A stretch of DNA of 60,000 nt, taken from contig JACVTC010000075.1 in assembly GCA_016946835.1 (NCBI GenBank), positions 291,501-351,500 of the forward strand, written 5' to 3'. This document shows, piece after piece, positions 37,250-49,123 of the stretch. The DNA is from Neocallimastix lanati (nom. inval.) (lineage: Eukaryota; Neocallimastigomycota; Neocallimastigomycetes; Neocallimastigales; Neocallimastigaceae). Under the pieces are notes generated by a model that had not been told where the DNA came from, made no database searches, and saw only the letters and a program-made list of their open reading frames with translations. The translations under genes and the position numbers were made by a program. Each line of letters opens with the position of its first letter. The first letter of the stretch is position 1.

Positions 37250-37447
37250 GGGAGTGGGCATTTCGTCATTTGCATTTCGCCAAATTGAAAATTATTAAAT
37301 AAATCAATAAATAAAATTAAATATTATTAATATTGAATAAAAACAAGTTTAAAATAATTATTTTGAATTAATATTTATTTATTTATTCATTTATTTTTAT
37401 CAACACTCCACTTGTCGAAATGCATCCTATCGAAATGCAACTCTCCC
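37250..37447. mobile_element. Element D, ~198-bp shortened MITE
   Basis: Starts GGGAGTGGGCATTTCGTC and ends GAAATGCAACTCTCCC. It is a shorter version of element C: the left terminal array is reduced, and the interior (AATATTGAATAAAAACAAG) and right end are kept. No clean target duplication seen. Confidence 0.7.
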
Positions 37448-38752
37448 ATTGTAATGGTAGAATGATAATAAATATTAAATTCATCCATTATGATAAAGTA
37501 CGCCTTTGGTTCAAGTTCTCTTGTTGGGAGAAGTTTTATAAAGTTGTTATTTAATTATAAAATTTATTTATTTATTTAAAAATAATTATAAAATTAATTA
37601 ATACATGTATTTAATATTTATCTTGAAAATATATAATAATTATAATATAAATTTGGCATAAAATTGTGCTGCAAAGAATAATTATTAAGAATTATTCTTG
37701 TTTTTATATTTGAAATTCATAATAAACTATTTAATTAATTAATTCTCTTAGAGTAACTATTATGTATTTAAAGTATTTAATATAAAAGTATAAAATAAAA
37801 TATAAAATATTAAAATAAAATATTCATAAAAATATAAATTTATTATAAAAATATAAAATATTAATATAGAATAATAATTATTAAAAATAATTAAAAATAT
37901 AATAAAATAAAATATTAAATATAAAAATAATAAAAATAATAAAAAGAAATTTATAAATTATTTCAATTTTAACATAACATAAAATTTATTACATAAATTT
38001 TATGTTTACATTAATTTTTATGTTCATTCATAATTTTATGTCTTTACATAATTTTAATTTTATCACGTTATTTTCGATCACGTTTTATTTATGTCACGAA
38101 TTTGCAAATGATTTATTAATTTATTTTTATATAATTATTAATAAAATAATTTATTAATAATTAAAGTTTTTATTTACGTTTTATATCAATTATTTCTATA
38201 TAAAATTTAATCATGTCCATATTTATTACATAAATATATAAATATATATTAAATATATCCATATTCATATATAAATTATTTTATTATTTATTATTATATG
38301 TATTATTTATTATTCAATTATTTATTATTCAATTATATATTATTTATTTATTCATTATTATTTATTTATTATTTTTTAATGAATATTCTTTTATTATTTG
38401 GGGGATATAAAAATTATTAAAATCAATCGAGTTAAATTTATAAATAGTTGAATATAAATGAATATATTATATAAATATATTATAATTTATTATTGAATTT
38501 ATTATATGAATCTCTTTAATAAAAAATTATGAAAAAAAAATAATTACATATAAATGATAAATATATTCTATTTAATTTAATTTAATTGATAGAAAACAAA
38601 AAAAAAAAAAATAAAAAAAAAGGTATTTTACATAATATACATAAATGTATATTAACAATATAATGTAAAAAATAATAAATTTTAATATGTAATAATTAAT
38701 GAACTTAATAATAATCAATATACTTTATAATATATTATTAAATAAGTAGAAA

Positions 38753-38836
<84 letters not shown>

Positions 38837-39703
38837 ATGTATCAAATGGGATAAAAATGAATACTAAAAAAATAATAAATAATAAATTGCTTATTATTTC
38901 CAAAAAAAAAAAGAACACAAAATATAAGTTGTATACATAAATTTATAAATAAATAGAAGATTGGCTTGTAAAAAAAAATTGTTAAATAAATGAATAATTG
39001 TAGATGTATTTTTGAGTATTGTATTTAAAAGTGGCGTATCTATATTATTATTATTAAATGATAATATTTAATTATAACTATTTATTTTAAAAATACTATT
39101 TAATACGCCATTTTCCTATATTATTCGTATTAAATATAAAATATTCTATAATAGGATTAATTAATTTTCATTTACATTTACATTTAACATTTTTATGAAT
39201 GAATTTGAAAGCAGTAAGGTGATAAAGTACGAAGTTCAGGTTAGGTTCTTTTAATGTTTGTTCTTTAAATGGGGGATAAAATTTATATGTTTTATAAAAA
39301 TTATTTTAAATTTTATTTATTTAGAAGAATTACATTTACTTATCATTATTAATTTTAAGAATAAATGTTAGTTTACATTTTAAATATTTATTTTCATATT
39401 ATGACCTCAAGAATTACTAAGATTACTGTAATCTATTATTTATTATTCTTGGACAAAGAAATAAAACTATTTCTAAGTATTTTTCTCTTTTATAATTATT
39501 TACTATAATAAAGATTTCCTATATTAAAGAATAAATATTTAAATTTACTTTCATTAAATAATAAAAATATATAAATTAATTTCTAATAAGAAATACAATA
39601 AAAACTAGATTAATACATAAATTTATGATTTTATTACATTTCTTAATTAACATAAATTAATTATTAATTAGAGTTTTTATTTCTATTTCATATCAAAGGA
39701 TAA

Positions 39704-39747
<44 letters not shown>

Positions 39748-40059
39748 TTTTAAACTATTTAAAAAAAAAAATAAATTCATTAATTAAATAATAATTAAAT
39801 CAATAAATCAATCAATTAATAAATAGATAAATGAATGAATAAATGAATATATGAATAAATAAATAAATAAATATATATTTTTAATATAGAACAAAAGTAA
39901 TAATAATAATAACAATTAAATAATAATTAAATCAATAAATCAATCAATTAATAAGTAAATAAATAAATGAATAAGTAAATATTAAATAAATAAATAAATA
40001 ATAAATAGATAAATATATATATATATTTTAATATATAGAACAAAAGTAATAATAATAAT
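37448..40059. other. AT-rich intergenic region with simple repeats
   Basis: No gene seen. It contains a TAAA/AAAT tetranucleotide array (about 38750-38836), a run of about 37 T's (39709-39745), and a direct duplication of about 130 bp (39788-39905 against about 39921-40057, sharing TTAAATCAATAAATCAATCA and AGAACAAAAGTAATAATAAT). The copia element lies at the right end of the second copy. Confidence 0.7.
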
Positions 40060-40349
40060 TGTTAACAATCAAGATTATTATATAATAATTATATAATAAT
40101 ATAAATTTAATTTAATAAAAATGTATATACATATAAATTTATTCTAACATATGACGTCACATGTATTTATTCATAATTTAATTTTATTCATATATTTATG
40201 TAAACAATTGTTATACTTTAAAAACTGTACTCTCTCTCTTTTATAAAAAACTTAAATAAATAAAGTGTTAATAATAATTATTAATACAAAACAATATTAA
40301 AGGTATTATTTTATCTTTGTGTCTTTTTTCTACCGATAGTCGGTTAATA
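40060..40349 (+). repeat. Left LTR of the copia element
   Basis: Starts TGTTAACAATCAAG and is matched to GATAGTCGGTTAATA. It differs from the right LTR by one substitution (ATAATATAAAT here, ATAACATAAAT there) and two small gaps: an extra CTCT and an extra AAAT-type unit. It contains TGACGTCA near 40151, a possible CREB/ATF-type site, and CTCTCTCT before TTTTATAAAA near 40230-40248. Confidence 0.9.
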
Positions 40350-40461
40350 GATTAAGAGCTCAAAGAAGACCAGAGACTAAAATATCATAAAAAAAAAAAA
40401 AAAAAAAATTTTAATAAAAATTTTTAATATATTAATAAATTAAAAATTTATTATTTTTTCC

Positions 40462-43400
40462 ATGAGCGAGATTAATAATTATATAATATTAAAAGGTACA
40501 GATAATTATGCGTTATGGTTTAATTATCTGTGCAATGAACTAAGAAAGGAAGGTTTATTACACTACATTAAAGAAAATGTATTGAATAACGTGGATATTG
40601 ATAATCCACCAAATGATAAGAAAGAACAAATTAAAAAGGATGCAAAAGTTGTATCTAAAATTCTAAATACAATAAATATAAATATCCATAGAGAAATAGT
40701 AGGACTAAATACTTCCTATGAAATTATATCAAAATTAAAGAAGAAATATGGTAGTTCAACTACTGATTCATCATACTGGTTGAAGAAATTAAACTCAATA
40801 AAAACAACTAATAAACAAGGAATTCTAGACGTGATAGATCAGTTAAAAGATATTTTTGAAAACATGGATAATATAAATTTCCACTTATCTGAAGATGAAA
40901 AATTAAGATACCTATTTAACGCTATGCCAGAAGATTATACAAATAAATTTACTCTTACTGATATAGATAATTTTACTAGTATTAGTAAGAAAATAGTGGA
41001 AGACATAAACAAACTTGCTTATATCCAACAATGGAACTTAAATAATCAACCTATGGATGATCCAATGGAAATAGACTATGCTGGTAAATTCCAAAAGAAG
41101 AATAAAAATAACAATAAAAGAAACTACCAGACAAAGAAAGCAGATAAAAAATACTGTCATATATGTAATAAAAATAATCACAACACTTCTGATTGCTGGT
41201 TTAACGCGTTAAATAAGAACAGTAAATTTAATAAATATGTAAACCAAGAGTATTCCAAGGAAGAGAATACAAACAATAGTAAAAGTAATAATAATAATCA
41301 ATCATCTTCAAAGAAAAAAGGAAAAGGAACATATTATACAGGAATAATTAAACAATATAATATAAATGAACAATACAATGCTAATGTAGATTATGAAGAT
41401 ATAAAGATCATGTTTAAAAAGGACACTAATAAATCTCATAAATCAGTATATTTAATTAATTATAAAAATAACGCGTCAAAAGTGTTAAAGAACATTTCTT
41501 CAATTAATTTCTATGATAAATCCTACTGGTTATATGATTCTGGAGCAGGAGAACACTTAACAAACAATAAAAACTTATTAAAAAACTACAAAAAAGAAGA
41601 AATTGAATTAACCTGTGCTAATAATACTGTATGCACCTTTGAAGGTTACGGAGAATTTTCTTTCTTTATAAATAATTATAAAATTATTTTAAAGCGCGTA
41701 TTATACTCAAAAGATGTTGCCAAGAACATGATAAGTGGTGTGGAATTAGCTAAATTAGGCATTAAGACTCTAACTGAATCAATTAATAATGATACAGTTA
41801 AAATTACTTTAATGGATAACCTATACAAAACTATAGGATCATTTGTATCAAATAGTCGCAATGAATTAATTATTACAGCAATACATGATAATTCAATAAA
41901 AGAAAATATAAAAAATAATATAATGGCAATAAATAAACTAAATAATGAAAGTAAATTATTATGGCATAGAAGATTAGGCCATTATTATTTAGAAAATTTA
42001 AATGAATATTTAGATATTCATAATATTAAAGAATCAGAATGTATTGACTGTAAAATTGCAAAATTAAAACGATTCCCACATAACAAAGAAACTCCAAAAG
42101 CAACAGAAATATTAGAAATAATACATTCCGATATTATTGGACCAATTAATGATTCAATTACTGGGAAAAGATTTATACTAACAGTAATTGATGAAAAATC
42201 ACATAAAAGTTGGATTTTTCTGATGAAAAGTAAATCAGAAACAATTGATTTACTTATTGATTTTATTAAATATTTAAATAATATTTTTAATGATAAAAAA
42301 GTAAAAAATTTTAAGTCTGATAATGCTAAGGAATATAGAAATAAAAAGTTAACTAGATTTTGTAAAGATAACGGAATAAATAAAATTTATTCTCCTCCCT
42401 ACAATCCAGAAAATAATGGTTTAGCAGAAAGGTTTAATCAAACCATTATTTCTTGTACTAAAACTTTGCTATATTGGAGCAAATTATCTGAAAATTTTTG
42501 GGATTTCGCTATCCAATATGCAAATTATTTATATAATAAAACTCCGCATCTTATCTCTGAAAAAACTATCCCAGATGAAGTTTTCTTCAATGAAAAAGTT
42601 AAAATTGATCATATTAGGACTTTTGGATGTATTACCTATTATAAAATTTTTGATCAAAATAAATCTAAGTTTTCACCAAATTCAAAGAAAGGAATTTTCC
42701 TTGGATTTAGTGAAGTTACTAACTCTAATATTGTTATGGATTATGAAGATTATAAAATCCATAATGTTAGAGAAATAATATATAAAGAAAATGAGCCAGC
42801 AAAACTCTCACTATCTAATTCAGTAGGTGAAGAAAATGGATATCCATCTTTTTTAAATTTTGACTTTAATTTTAGCAAGACAAACAGGATAAAAAGTGGT
42901 ACAATCCTTAATTTTCCTGGTCAAAATGACCATAAAAACTTGGATTCAAATTCAGTAAAAAATGAAAATAAAAATAATTCTGAAAAAGAAAATTCTGGTG
43001 ATATTAATAATACTGATTTTAATACTATTACTAATACTAAAAATGATATTGAAAATACATTAAATGAAAACCATAATAATGATGTAAATAAAAATGAAAA
43101 TAAAATGAAAAAGAAAAGCAATATTGAGGTAACCCAAGAAAAGGAAATAGAAGATCCTAATAATTTTTCTGATGATGAATTTTTTGACGCAGTGGATGAA
43201 AAAAATTTTATTAATAAAAATTTTCAAAATTTTGATGAAAAATCTGAAAATGTAAATATTGAAGAAAATTATAATAATTTAAGTTCTGAAAAAAATTTTT
43301 CTACTGAAAACTCTAATTCATATGAAAATAATAAAATTTCTGATGACAGTAATAATAATTCCATAAATGGAAATAATATTAATAATCATGAAATTAAAAA

Positions 43401-45522
43401 TTTGAATAATAATAATAAAATTCAAAATGAATCAAATAATAAAGAATATACAGATAATATTTTACAAAATGTAAATTCCCATATATTAAATAAATCAGAA
43501 TTAAATCCAAAATTCAATATTAATAACAATCAGTTAAATAATAATATATTACAAAATAAAAGTGTAAAAACACCTTCTCTTAATGTAAACAAAAGGATAA
43601 AACTAAACTTTAAAAGAGGAAGAAGGCAACTTGTTATTGACAAAACAAAAAATGTTTCACAAGATATATTAAATTTTAATAAAAATTTAAATATTAATAA
43701 TAATTTTAATTTAAATAAAAATTTAAATAATAAATTATTAAATAATAAAATCTCAAATAACAAAAAGAATAAAAATATAAATAAAAATAATTTATATTAT
43801 AATAATTCTGAAAATACTTCCTATATTGATAATAGCCAAAGTAATGTTGCTTTTATTAAAAATAATTCAAATATCATTAATAACAATATTAATTTAAAAA
43901 GAAATTTTTCTGAAGTTGATTATGAAGAGAGTATTTTACGGCCTATTAAATACAAAAGAATAAATAATAATAGATATGTTGCTACCATTTCCACAAATGT
44001 TCCTCTTTCCTATACTGAAGCTATAACATGTAAAAACCACGAAGAATGGGAAAAAGCAATTCAGGATGAACTTAAAAATTTATATGATAATAATATTTTT
44101 ACTTTTGTAAAGTATATTCCTAAAGGAAAAAATATTATTTCTTCAAAGTGGGTTTTTGCAAATAAATATAATGGTGAATATATTATTACCAAAAGAAAAG
44201 CACGTCTTGTAGCTAGAGGTTTTAGACAAAGACGTGGTATCGATTATGATTTGACCTATTCTCCGACTCTCAATACAGACACCTTAAAACTTATTTTCTC
44301 CCTTGCTGCAAAATACAAATGGCCAATTCAACAATTAGATATTAAAGCTGCGTATCTCAATGCAGTTTTAGACAAAGAAATCTATATGTCTATTCCGCCA
44401 GGAGATCCTAACTTTGGGAGGGGATGGTGGAAGTTGAATAAGGCATTGTATGGGTTGAAGCAATCTGGCCGACAATGGAACAAAACTTTATCAAAATTTT
44501 TAATCAAAAACGGATATACTCAATTAATAACAGAAAAATGTATATTCGTTAAGAAAAATGAAAAAGGTGATGTATTAGTTATAATAGGTGTATATGTAGA
44601 TGACATGGTCATTACAGGTATAAAAATAGAAATACAAAATACAATTAATATTATAAAGAATAATTTTAAAATATCCAAATCAGAACAAATAAATTATATT
44701 CTTGGAATTGAAGTAAAGAAAATTGATAATAAATATATAATCTCTCAAGTAAATTATATTAATAAGATTTTGGAAAATTTTAACATAAAATATACAAGAA
44801 AAGTAAGTACTCTATGTGTTGGTGATTATATCAAAAGTGAAAATAATAAACCCTTTGATAGAACAGTCTACAAAAGTGCCATAGGCATGTTAATATATTT
44901 ATCCAAATGTACTAGACCTGATATTTCTTTTGCAGTACATAAAGCTGCAAGAAGTTCAGAAAATCCTATTATTACAGATTGGGTAAAAGTTACTAATATA
45001 TTAAAATATTTAAATAACACAAAATATTATAAAATATGTTATGATGGTGAAGGTGAAATTATCGGTTACACTGATTCGGATTTCGCTGGAGACATCAAAG
45101 ATAGAAAATCAACTTCAGGGCATATTATCCTAATGGGTAAAAATCCTATATGCTGGTATTCTAAAAAACAAACAATAGTAGCTACATCGACAGCCGAAGC
45201 TGAATATATCAGTACTTCAGAATGTGTAAAAAAGGTTTTATATTTTAGAAATATTCTTAAAGAATTATTTAACTTTAAAAAACCAATAACAATTTATACT
45301 GATAATATAGCAAGTAAAACAAATATAGAAAATGATGAAATAAACACTAAATTAAAGCATATTTCAATCAAGTATTTTTTCAACAAAGATAATATTGAAA
45401 AAGGAAATATAAAATTAGAATATATTGAATCTAAACAAATGTTAGCTGACATACTCACTAAAAATAAAAATGGAAAAGATATGACGAACTTCGCAAACCA
45501 AGTTTTTATACATAAAAACTAG
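40462..45522 (+). CDS. Copia Gag-Pol polyprotein (1686 residues)
   Basis: One frame encodes all retrotransposon functions. The N-terminal Gag includes a CCHC knuckle near residue 231 (CHICNKNNHNTSDC). The aspartic protease has YDSGAGEHL at about 357-365. The integrase zinc region has WHRRLGH near 501 and CIDC. The integrase core has Asp in HSDI (about 557), Asp in KSDN (about 618) and Glu in GLAER (about 656). An Asn/Lys-rich spacer spans about 800-1160. The reverse transcriptase runs from SKWVFANK to YVDDM (about 1377-1381). RNase H has GYTDSDFAGD (about 1535) and ends near LADILTK. All catalytic residues I looked for are present. No gag/pol frameshift exists, as is usual for copia elements. 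The protein would be cleaved in virus-like particles and reinsert cDNA into the nuclear genome. Confidence 0.95.
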   Translation: MSEINNYIILKGTDNYALWFNYLCNELRKEGLLHYIKENVLNNVDIDNPPNDKKEQIKKDAKVVSKILNTININIHREIVGLNTSYEIISKLKKKYGSSTTDSSYWLKKLNSIKTTNKQGILDVIDQLKDIFENMDNINFHLSEDEKLRYLFNAMPEDYTNKFTLTDIDNFTSISKKIVEDINKLAYIQQWNLNNQPMDDPMEIDYAGKFQKKNKNNNKRNYQTKKADKKYCHICNKNNHNTSDCWFNALNKNSKFNKYVNQEYSKEENTNNSKSNNNNQSSSKKKGKGTYYTGIIKQYNINEQYNANVDYEDIKIMFKKDTNKSHKSVYLINYKNNASKVLKNISSINFYDKSYWLYDSGAGEHLTNNKNLLKNYKKEEIELTCANNTVCTFEGYGEFSFFINNYKIILKRVLYSKDVAKNMISGVELAKLGIKTLTESINNDTVKITLMDNLYKTIGSFVSNSRNELIITAIHDNSIKENIKNNIMAINKLNNESKLLWHRRLGHYYLENLNEYLDIHNIKESECIDCKIAKLKRFPHNKETPKATEILEIIHSDIIGPINDSITGKRFILTVIDEKSHKSWIFLMKSKSETIDLLIDFIKYLNNIFNDKKVKNFKSDNAKEYRNKKLTRFCKDNGINKIYSPPYNPENNGLAERFNQTIISCTKTLLYWSKLSENFWDFAIQYANYLYNKTPHLISEKTIPDEVFFNEKVKIDHIRTFGCITYYKIFDQNKSKFSPNSKKGIFLGFSEVTNSNIVMDYEDYKIHNVREIIYKENEPAKLSLSNSVGEENGYPSFLNFDFNFSKTNRIKSGTILNFPGQNDHKNLDSNSVKNENKNNSEKENSGDINNTDFNTITNTKNDIENTLNENHNNDVNKNENKMKKKSNIEVTQEKEIEDPNNFSDDEFFDAVDEKNFINKNFQNFDEKSENVNIEENYNNLSSEKNFSTENSNSYENNKISDDSNNNSINGNNINNHEIKNLNNNNKIQNESNNKEYTDNILQNVNSHILNKSELNPKFNINNNQLNNNILQNKSVKTPSLNVNKRIKLNFKRGRRQLVIDKTKNVSQDILNFNKNLNINNNFNLNKNLNNKLLNNKISNNKKNKNINKNNLYYNNSENTSYIDNSQSNVAFIKNNSNIINNNINLKRNFSEVDYEESILRPIKYKRINNNRYVATISTNVPLSYTEAITCKNHEEWEKAIQDELKNLYDNNIFTFVKYIPKGKNIISSKWVFANKYNGEYIITKRKARLVARGFRQRRGIDYDLTYSPTLNTDTLKLIFSLAAKYKWPIQQLDIKAAYLNAVLDKEIYMSIPPGDPNFGRGWWKLNKALYGLKQSGRQWNKTLSKFLIKNGYTQLITEKCIFVKKNEKGDVLVIIGVYVDDMVITGIKIEIQNTINIIKNNFKISKSEQINYILGIEVKKIDNKYIISQVNYINKILENFNIKYTRKVSTLCVGDYIKSENNKPFDRTVYKSAIGMLIYLSKCTRPDISFAVHKAARSSENPIITDWVKVTNILKYLNNTKYYKICYDGEGEIIGYTDSDFAGDIKDRKSTSGHIILMGKNPICWYSKKQTIVATSTAEAEYISTSECVKKVLYFRNILKELFNFKKPITIYTDNIASKTNIENDEINTKLKHISIKYFFNKDNIEKGNIKLEYIESKQMLADILTKNKNGKDMTNFANQVFIHKN

Positions 45523-45525
45523 TTT

Positions 45526-45535
45526 GAGGGGGGAG
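45526..45535 (+). promoter_or_regulatory. Polypurine tract of the copia element
   Basis: GAGGGGGGAG lies directly 5' of the right LTR, where plus-strand DNA synthesis is primed. It is conspicuous as the only G-run in the area. Confidence 0.85.
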
Positions 45536-45817
45536 TGTTAACAATCAAGATTATTATATAATAATTATATAATAACATAAATTTAATTTAATAAAAATGT
45601 ATATACATATAAATTTATTCTAACATATGACGTCACATGTATTTATTCATAATTTAATTTTATTCATATATTTATGTAAACAATTGTTATACTTTAAAAA
45701 CTGTACTCTCTTTTATAAAAAACTTAAATAAAGTGTTAATAATAATTATTAATACAAAACAATATTAAAGGTATTATTTTATCTTTGTGTCTTTTTTCTA
45801 CCGATAGTCGGTTAATA
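45536..45817 (+). repeat. Right LTR of the copia element
   Basis: About 282 bp, beginning TGTTAACAATCAAG and ending in CGGTTAATA, 8 bp shorter than the left LTR through two microsatellite-like gaps. Confidence 0.9.
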
Positions 45818-46243
45818 ATAATAATAGTAATAACTATTAAAAATTAATTTATATCATATAAATATTAATTATAACTAGTTATATTTATATTTATATATAA
45901 AATATAAAAAAAATAATTTATTTGTTAAAATAATAAATATATGTAAAGTTATAACTTTATGTAAACTTTTTATTGCACGTGTATGTATAAGAAAATAATA
46001 ACATTAAATCATATGATTTTAAAATTGATATGAGGGGCTTTTATGTGCTACTAATTTTTAATAGTATTGTTATATTTAAATTAACCTTTATTAATATATT
46101 TCAATTTATAAACCCAATTAATCCGGCTCTTCTCAAATTACAATATTAGGAAATCTTTATAATAATTTAAAAATATTAATAATAATAATATATTTAAAAT
46201 ATAATCTATCGAATTATAGTATAGTATAATATATAATAAATAT
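45818..46243. other. AT-rich spacer, nothing recognised
   Basis: Short AT-rich stretch between the copia element and the next transposon. No frame or repeat of note. It ends with AATAAATAT (46235-46243), one of the two target-site copies of the following element. Confidence 0.6.
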
Positions 46244-46859
46244 GGGGGAGGAGCATTTCGCAAAATTTCATTTCGGAAAGTTTCATTTCGGAAAATTTAC
46301 ATAAAAAGTTTCATTTCGCAAAATTTCATTTCGGAAAAGTTTCATTTCGCAAAATTTTTAATAAATAAATAAATTAATAATAAAATAAATAAATAATATA
46401 TATAATTTAAATAAAAAACTAAATAAATAAAAATAAATATATAAAACTATAATAAATAAATAAATTTTAAAATTAAATTTTTAAAAAAAAATATACATAT
46501 ATATATGGACATATACATAATAAATATACATTATATAATAATAAATATTCATTAGAATTAACGCTTTAAAAAAATAAAATATTTTATCATATGTTTTAAA
46601 CGTTTTATAATTTTTTAAAATATATATAAGAATTTTATATATATAAAAAAAATAAGTATTAATAATTTAAAAGATGTAAAGGATAATAATTTAAAATATA
46701 ATTGTTAAATTTAAAATATAATTATTAAAAAAAAGATTAAAAAATAATATTTAAATAATTAATTGATCATTTTACACCTTTTAAGTCCTTGCGCAGTATT
46801 TTAAAAATCTTAAATTGCTAATAAATTTTTTTAATAAAAGAAATATTTATAAATAATTC

Positions 46860-46893
<34 letters not shown>

Positions 46894-47738
46894 TGAGGAC
46901 ATCATAAAAAAGGGAGTTAAAAGTAGCACAAAATTAGGATGATTTTAGGTGGTATCTATTTTTTTATTTTATATTTTATATTTTATATTTTATATTTTAT
47001 AGTTTTTTTTATTTTATATTTTATATTTTATATTTTAATTTTATATTTTATATTTTATATTTTTATTTTATATTTTTTATATATATATTTTTTTATTTTT
47101 TTTTATTTTTTTTTATTTTTTATTTTATATTTTTTATTTTTATTTTTTATTTTTTATATTTTTTTTATTTTATTTTTATTTTTTATTTTTTATATTTTTT
47201 TTATTTTATTTTTTATATTTTTTTTATTTTATTTTTTATTTTTTATTTTATATTTTTTATTTTTATTTTTTATTTTTTATTTTATATATATATATATATA
47301 TTTTTATTTTTTATTTTTATTTTATATTTTATATTTTATATTTTATATTTTTTTTATATTTTATACTTATATTTTTTTTTTATTTTATATTTTTATATTT
47401 TATACTTTATATTTTTTTTTTTTTATTTTATATTTTTATAATTTATATTTTTATATTTTATATTTTATATTTTTTTTTTATATTTTATATTTTGTATTTT
47501 ATATTTTTTTTTTATATTTTATATTTTATATTTTATATTTTTTTTTTTTATTTTATATTTTTTATTTTATATTTTAAAATTCTTTTTTTTTTTTTATTTT
47601 TTTATTATTTATTTATTTATTTATTTTATTATTTATTTATCTATTTATTAAAATTTTGCGAAATGAAACTTTTCCGAAATGAAATTTTTGCGAAATGAAA
47701 CTTTTCCGAAATGAATTTTTGCGAAATGACACACACTC
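46244..47738. mobile_element. MULE-like inverted-repeat element, 1495 bp, 9-bp TSD
   Basis: Perfect 9-bp flanks AATAAATAT at 46235-46243 and 47739-47747. The left terminus is GGGGGAGGAGCATTTCGC; the right, read inwards, is GAGTGTGTGTCATTTCGC. Each is followed by iterated AAAATTTCATTTCGGAAAAG-type units for about 80-100 bp. The interior is AT-rich, with a TTTTATA-rich array at 46955-47580 and no transposase, so it is non-autonomous. The flanks are AT-only, so a chance 9-base match is possible but unlikely at exactly these ends. Confidence 0.82.
46955..47580. repeat. TTTTATA/TTTTTA-rich array
   Basis: Degenerate pentamer and heptamer repeats give a Phe/Ile/Leu/Tyr-rich open frame on the plus strand. 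The frame is a by-product of the repeat and is not reported as a gene. Confidence 0.85.
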
Positions 47739-47747
47739 AATAAATAT

Positions 47748-49123
47748 ATATTAGAAATAACTATATAATTCTTAGAATGAAAATAAGAATAATAAACTTA
47801 AATATATAAGAATACAATTATATAATAAATATGAATATAATAAATAATATCAATTATATATATATATTAAATTATAATAATAATAACAATATCTATTTCA
47901 TTATATTATAATATATAGAAGAATTATGTATTTTTAATATAAACTTTAAAATAAATACGAATATATAAGTTATATATATAACTTAAATATTCTAATATAA
48001 TATTCTTATATATATTTAGAAGAAATTAACTATTTAATTTAATATATTTAATATTATAATTAATAATATATATAAAATTTAAATAATATATAAATAAGAA
48101 ATTATTTTAAATATTATTATTGAGAGAAGAGATATAAATATAATATTTAATGATTATTATTAAATATACAAATATATTAACTACACCTATTTATTTTATA
48201 TCATAATAATATTTTATTATTTATATTTTTATTCTTTATATATTATTAAATTTATAGCTCTTTATTAAATAAATAAATATTTATTAATATTAAATTATTC
48301 AGAATAATAATAATAATAATAATAATAAAAATAGAAAAGACTTTTTATCCTTATTAAAAATTAATAGTAATCGTAATAGTTTATGTTTTTTTTTTTTTTT
48401 TTTTTTTTTGAACAATATCAATAATAAAAAGAGAAAACAGAAAAAATAATAACAATTGCTAATTTATATTTTATCATAAATAAAATAAAATAAAAGATAA
48501 TAAAATAAAATTATATTTTCATAGTAATTATTTATATATTCATGGTAATTATTTAAATATTCATGGTAATTATTTAAATATTCGTAGTAATTATTTATAT
48601 GTTCATAGTAATTATTTAACTATTCATTGTTATTATCTATTATATTCATAAATATTAATATTCACTGATATACATATTTTAAATTATTAAAAAAGATATT
48701 TAATATTATTGTGTCCTACTAATAAATGAATTGTGTAACATTTTACTATTTTATTTTATTTTTATTTTATTAAAATTTTAATATTTTCTTTATTATTTTT
48801 ATTATTTCTATTATTTTAATTTAATTATTAAAAATGTTTATTATTAAAATTTTCATGATTAAAAATTTTCATTATTAAAAAATGTTATTATACTAATAAT
48901 ATTATCAACGATATTGTACCTAAACCTTAAATTTTATATTAAACTCAGAAATATAAAAATGAGAAAAATTAACTTCAATTTCTTATTTTTTCCAAAAAAA
49001 CAAAAATAAGTAAATTTATTACTTATTGAAGAAATTAAAAAAAAAAAAAAAAAATTGAATAAAATAAAATATTCATAGATATTTAAGTTTAATTTAAGTT
49101 AAAAAAAAAAAAAATAAATAACC
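47748..49123. other. Upstream region of the symporter gene
   Basis: AT-rich. It includes four to five ~31-bp near-repeats of the form ATATTCATGGTAATTATTTA (48525-48635), a run of T's near 48388-48409 and poly-A tracts at 49038-49055 and 49100-49113 just before the start codon. A-rich leaders are usual for genes in such genomes. No other gene seen. Confidence 0.6.

Larger units (their letters stand above)
40060..45817 (+). mobile_element. Ty1/copia-type LTR retrotransposon, apparently complete
   Basis: About 5.76 kb with two LTRs, one long Gag-Pol frame and a purine-rich tract (GAGGGGGGAG, 45526-45535) touching the right LTR. The domain order integrase then reverse transcriptase is diagnostic of Pseudoviridae-type (copia) elements. 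Both flanks are AAT repeats, so a short duplication such as ATAAT is possible but cannot be delimited. Intact coding sequence and near-identical LTRs indicate recent insertion. Confidence 0.93.

Noticed and set aside
35116-37447. CRISPR-like array suggested by recurring TTTCGCC/GGCGAAA units
   Set aside because: Spacing is irregular, units are inverted between ends, and 9-bp target duplications identify transposon termini; the host is a eukaryote.
37480-37545. tRNA-like stretch containing GGTTCAAGTTC
   Set aside because: No cloverleaf partners for the acceptor, D or anticodon arms could be found around it.
40462-45522. Dictyostelid origin suggested by the Asn-rich polyprotein and AT bias
   Set aside because: Asn runs follow from AT bias; the giant NRPS, FLYWCH-MULE elements, GPH symporter and TTTTA arrays fit a gut fungus better, though this remains a judgement without a search.
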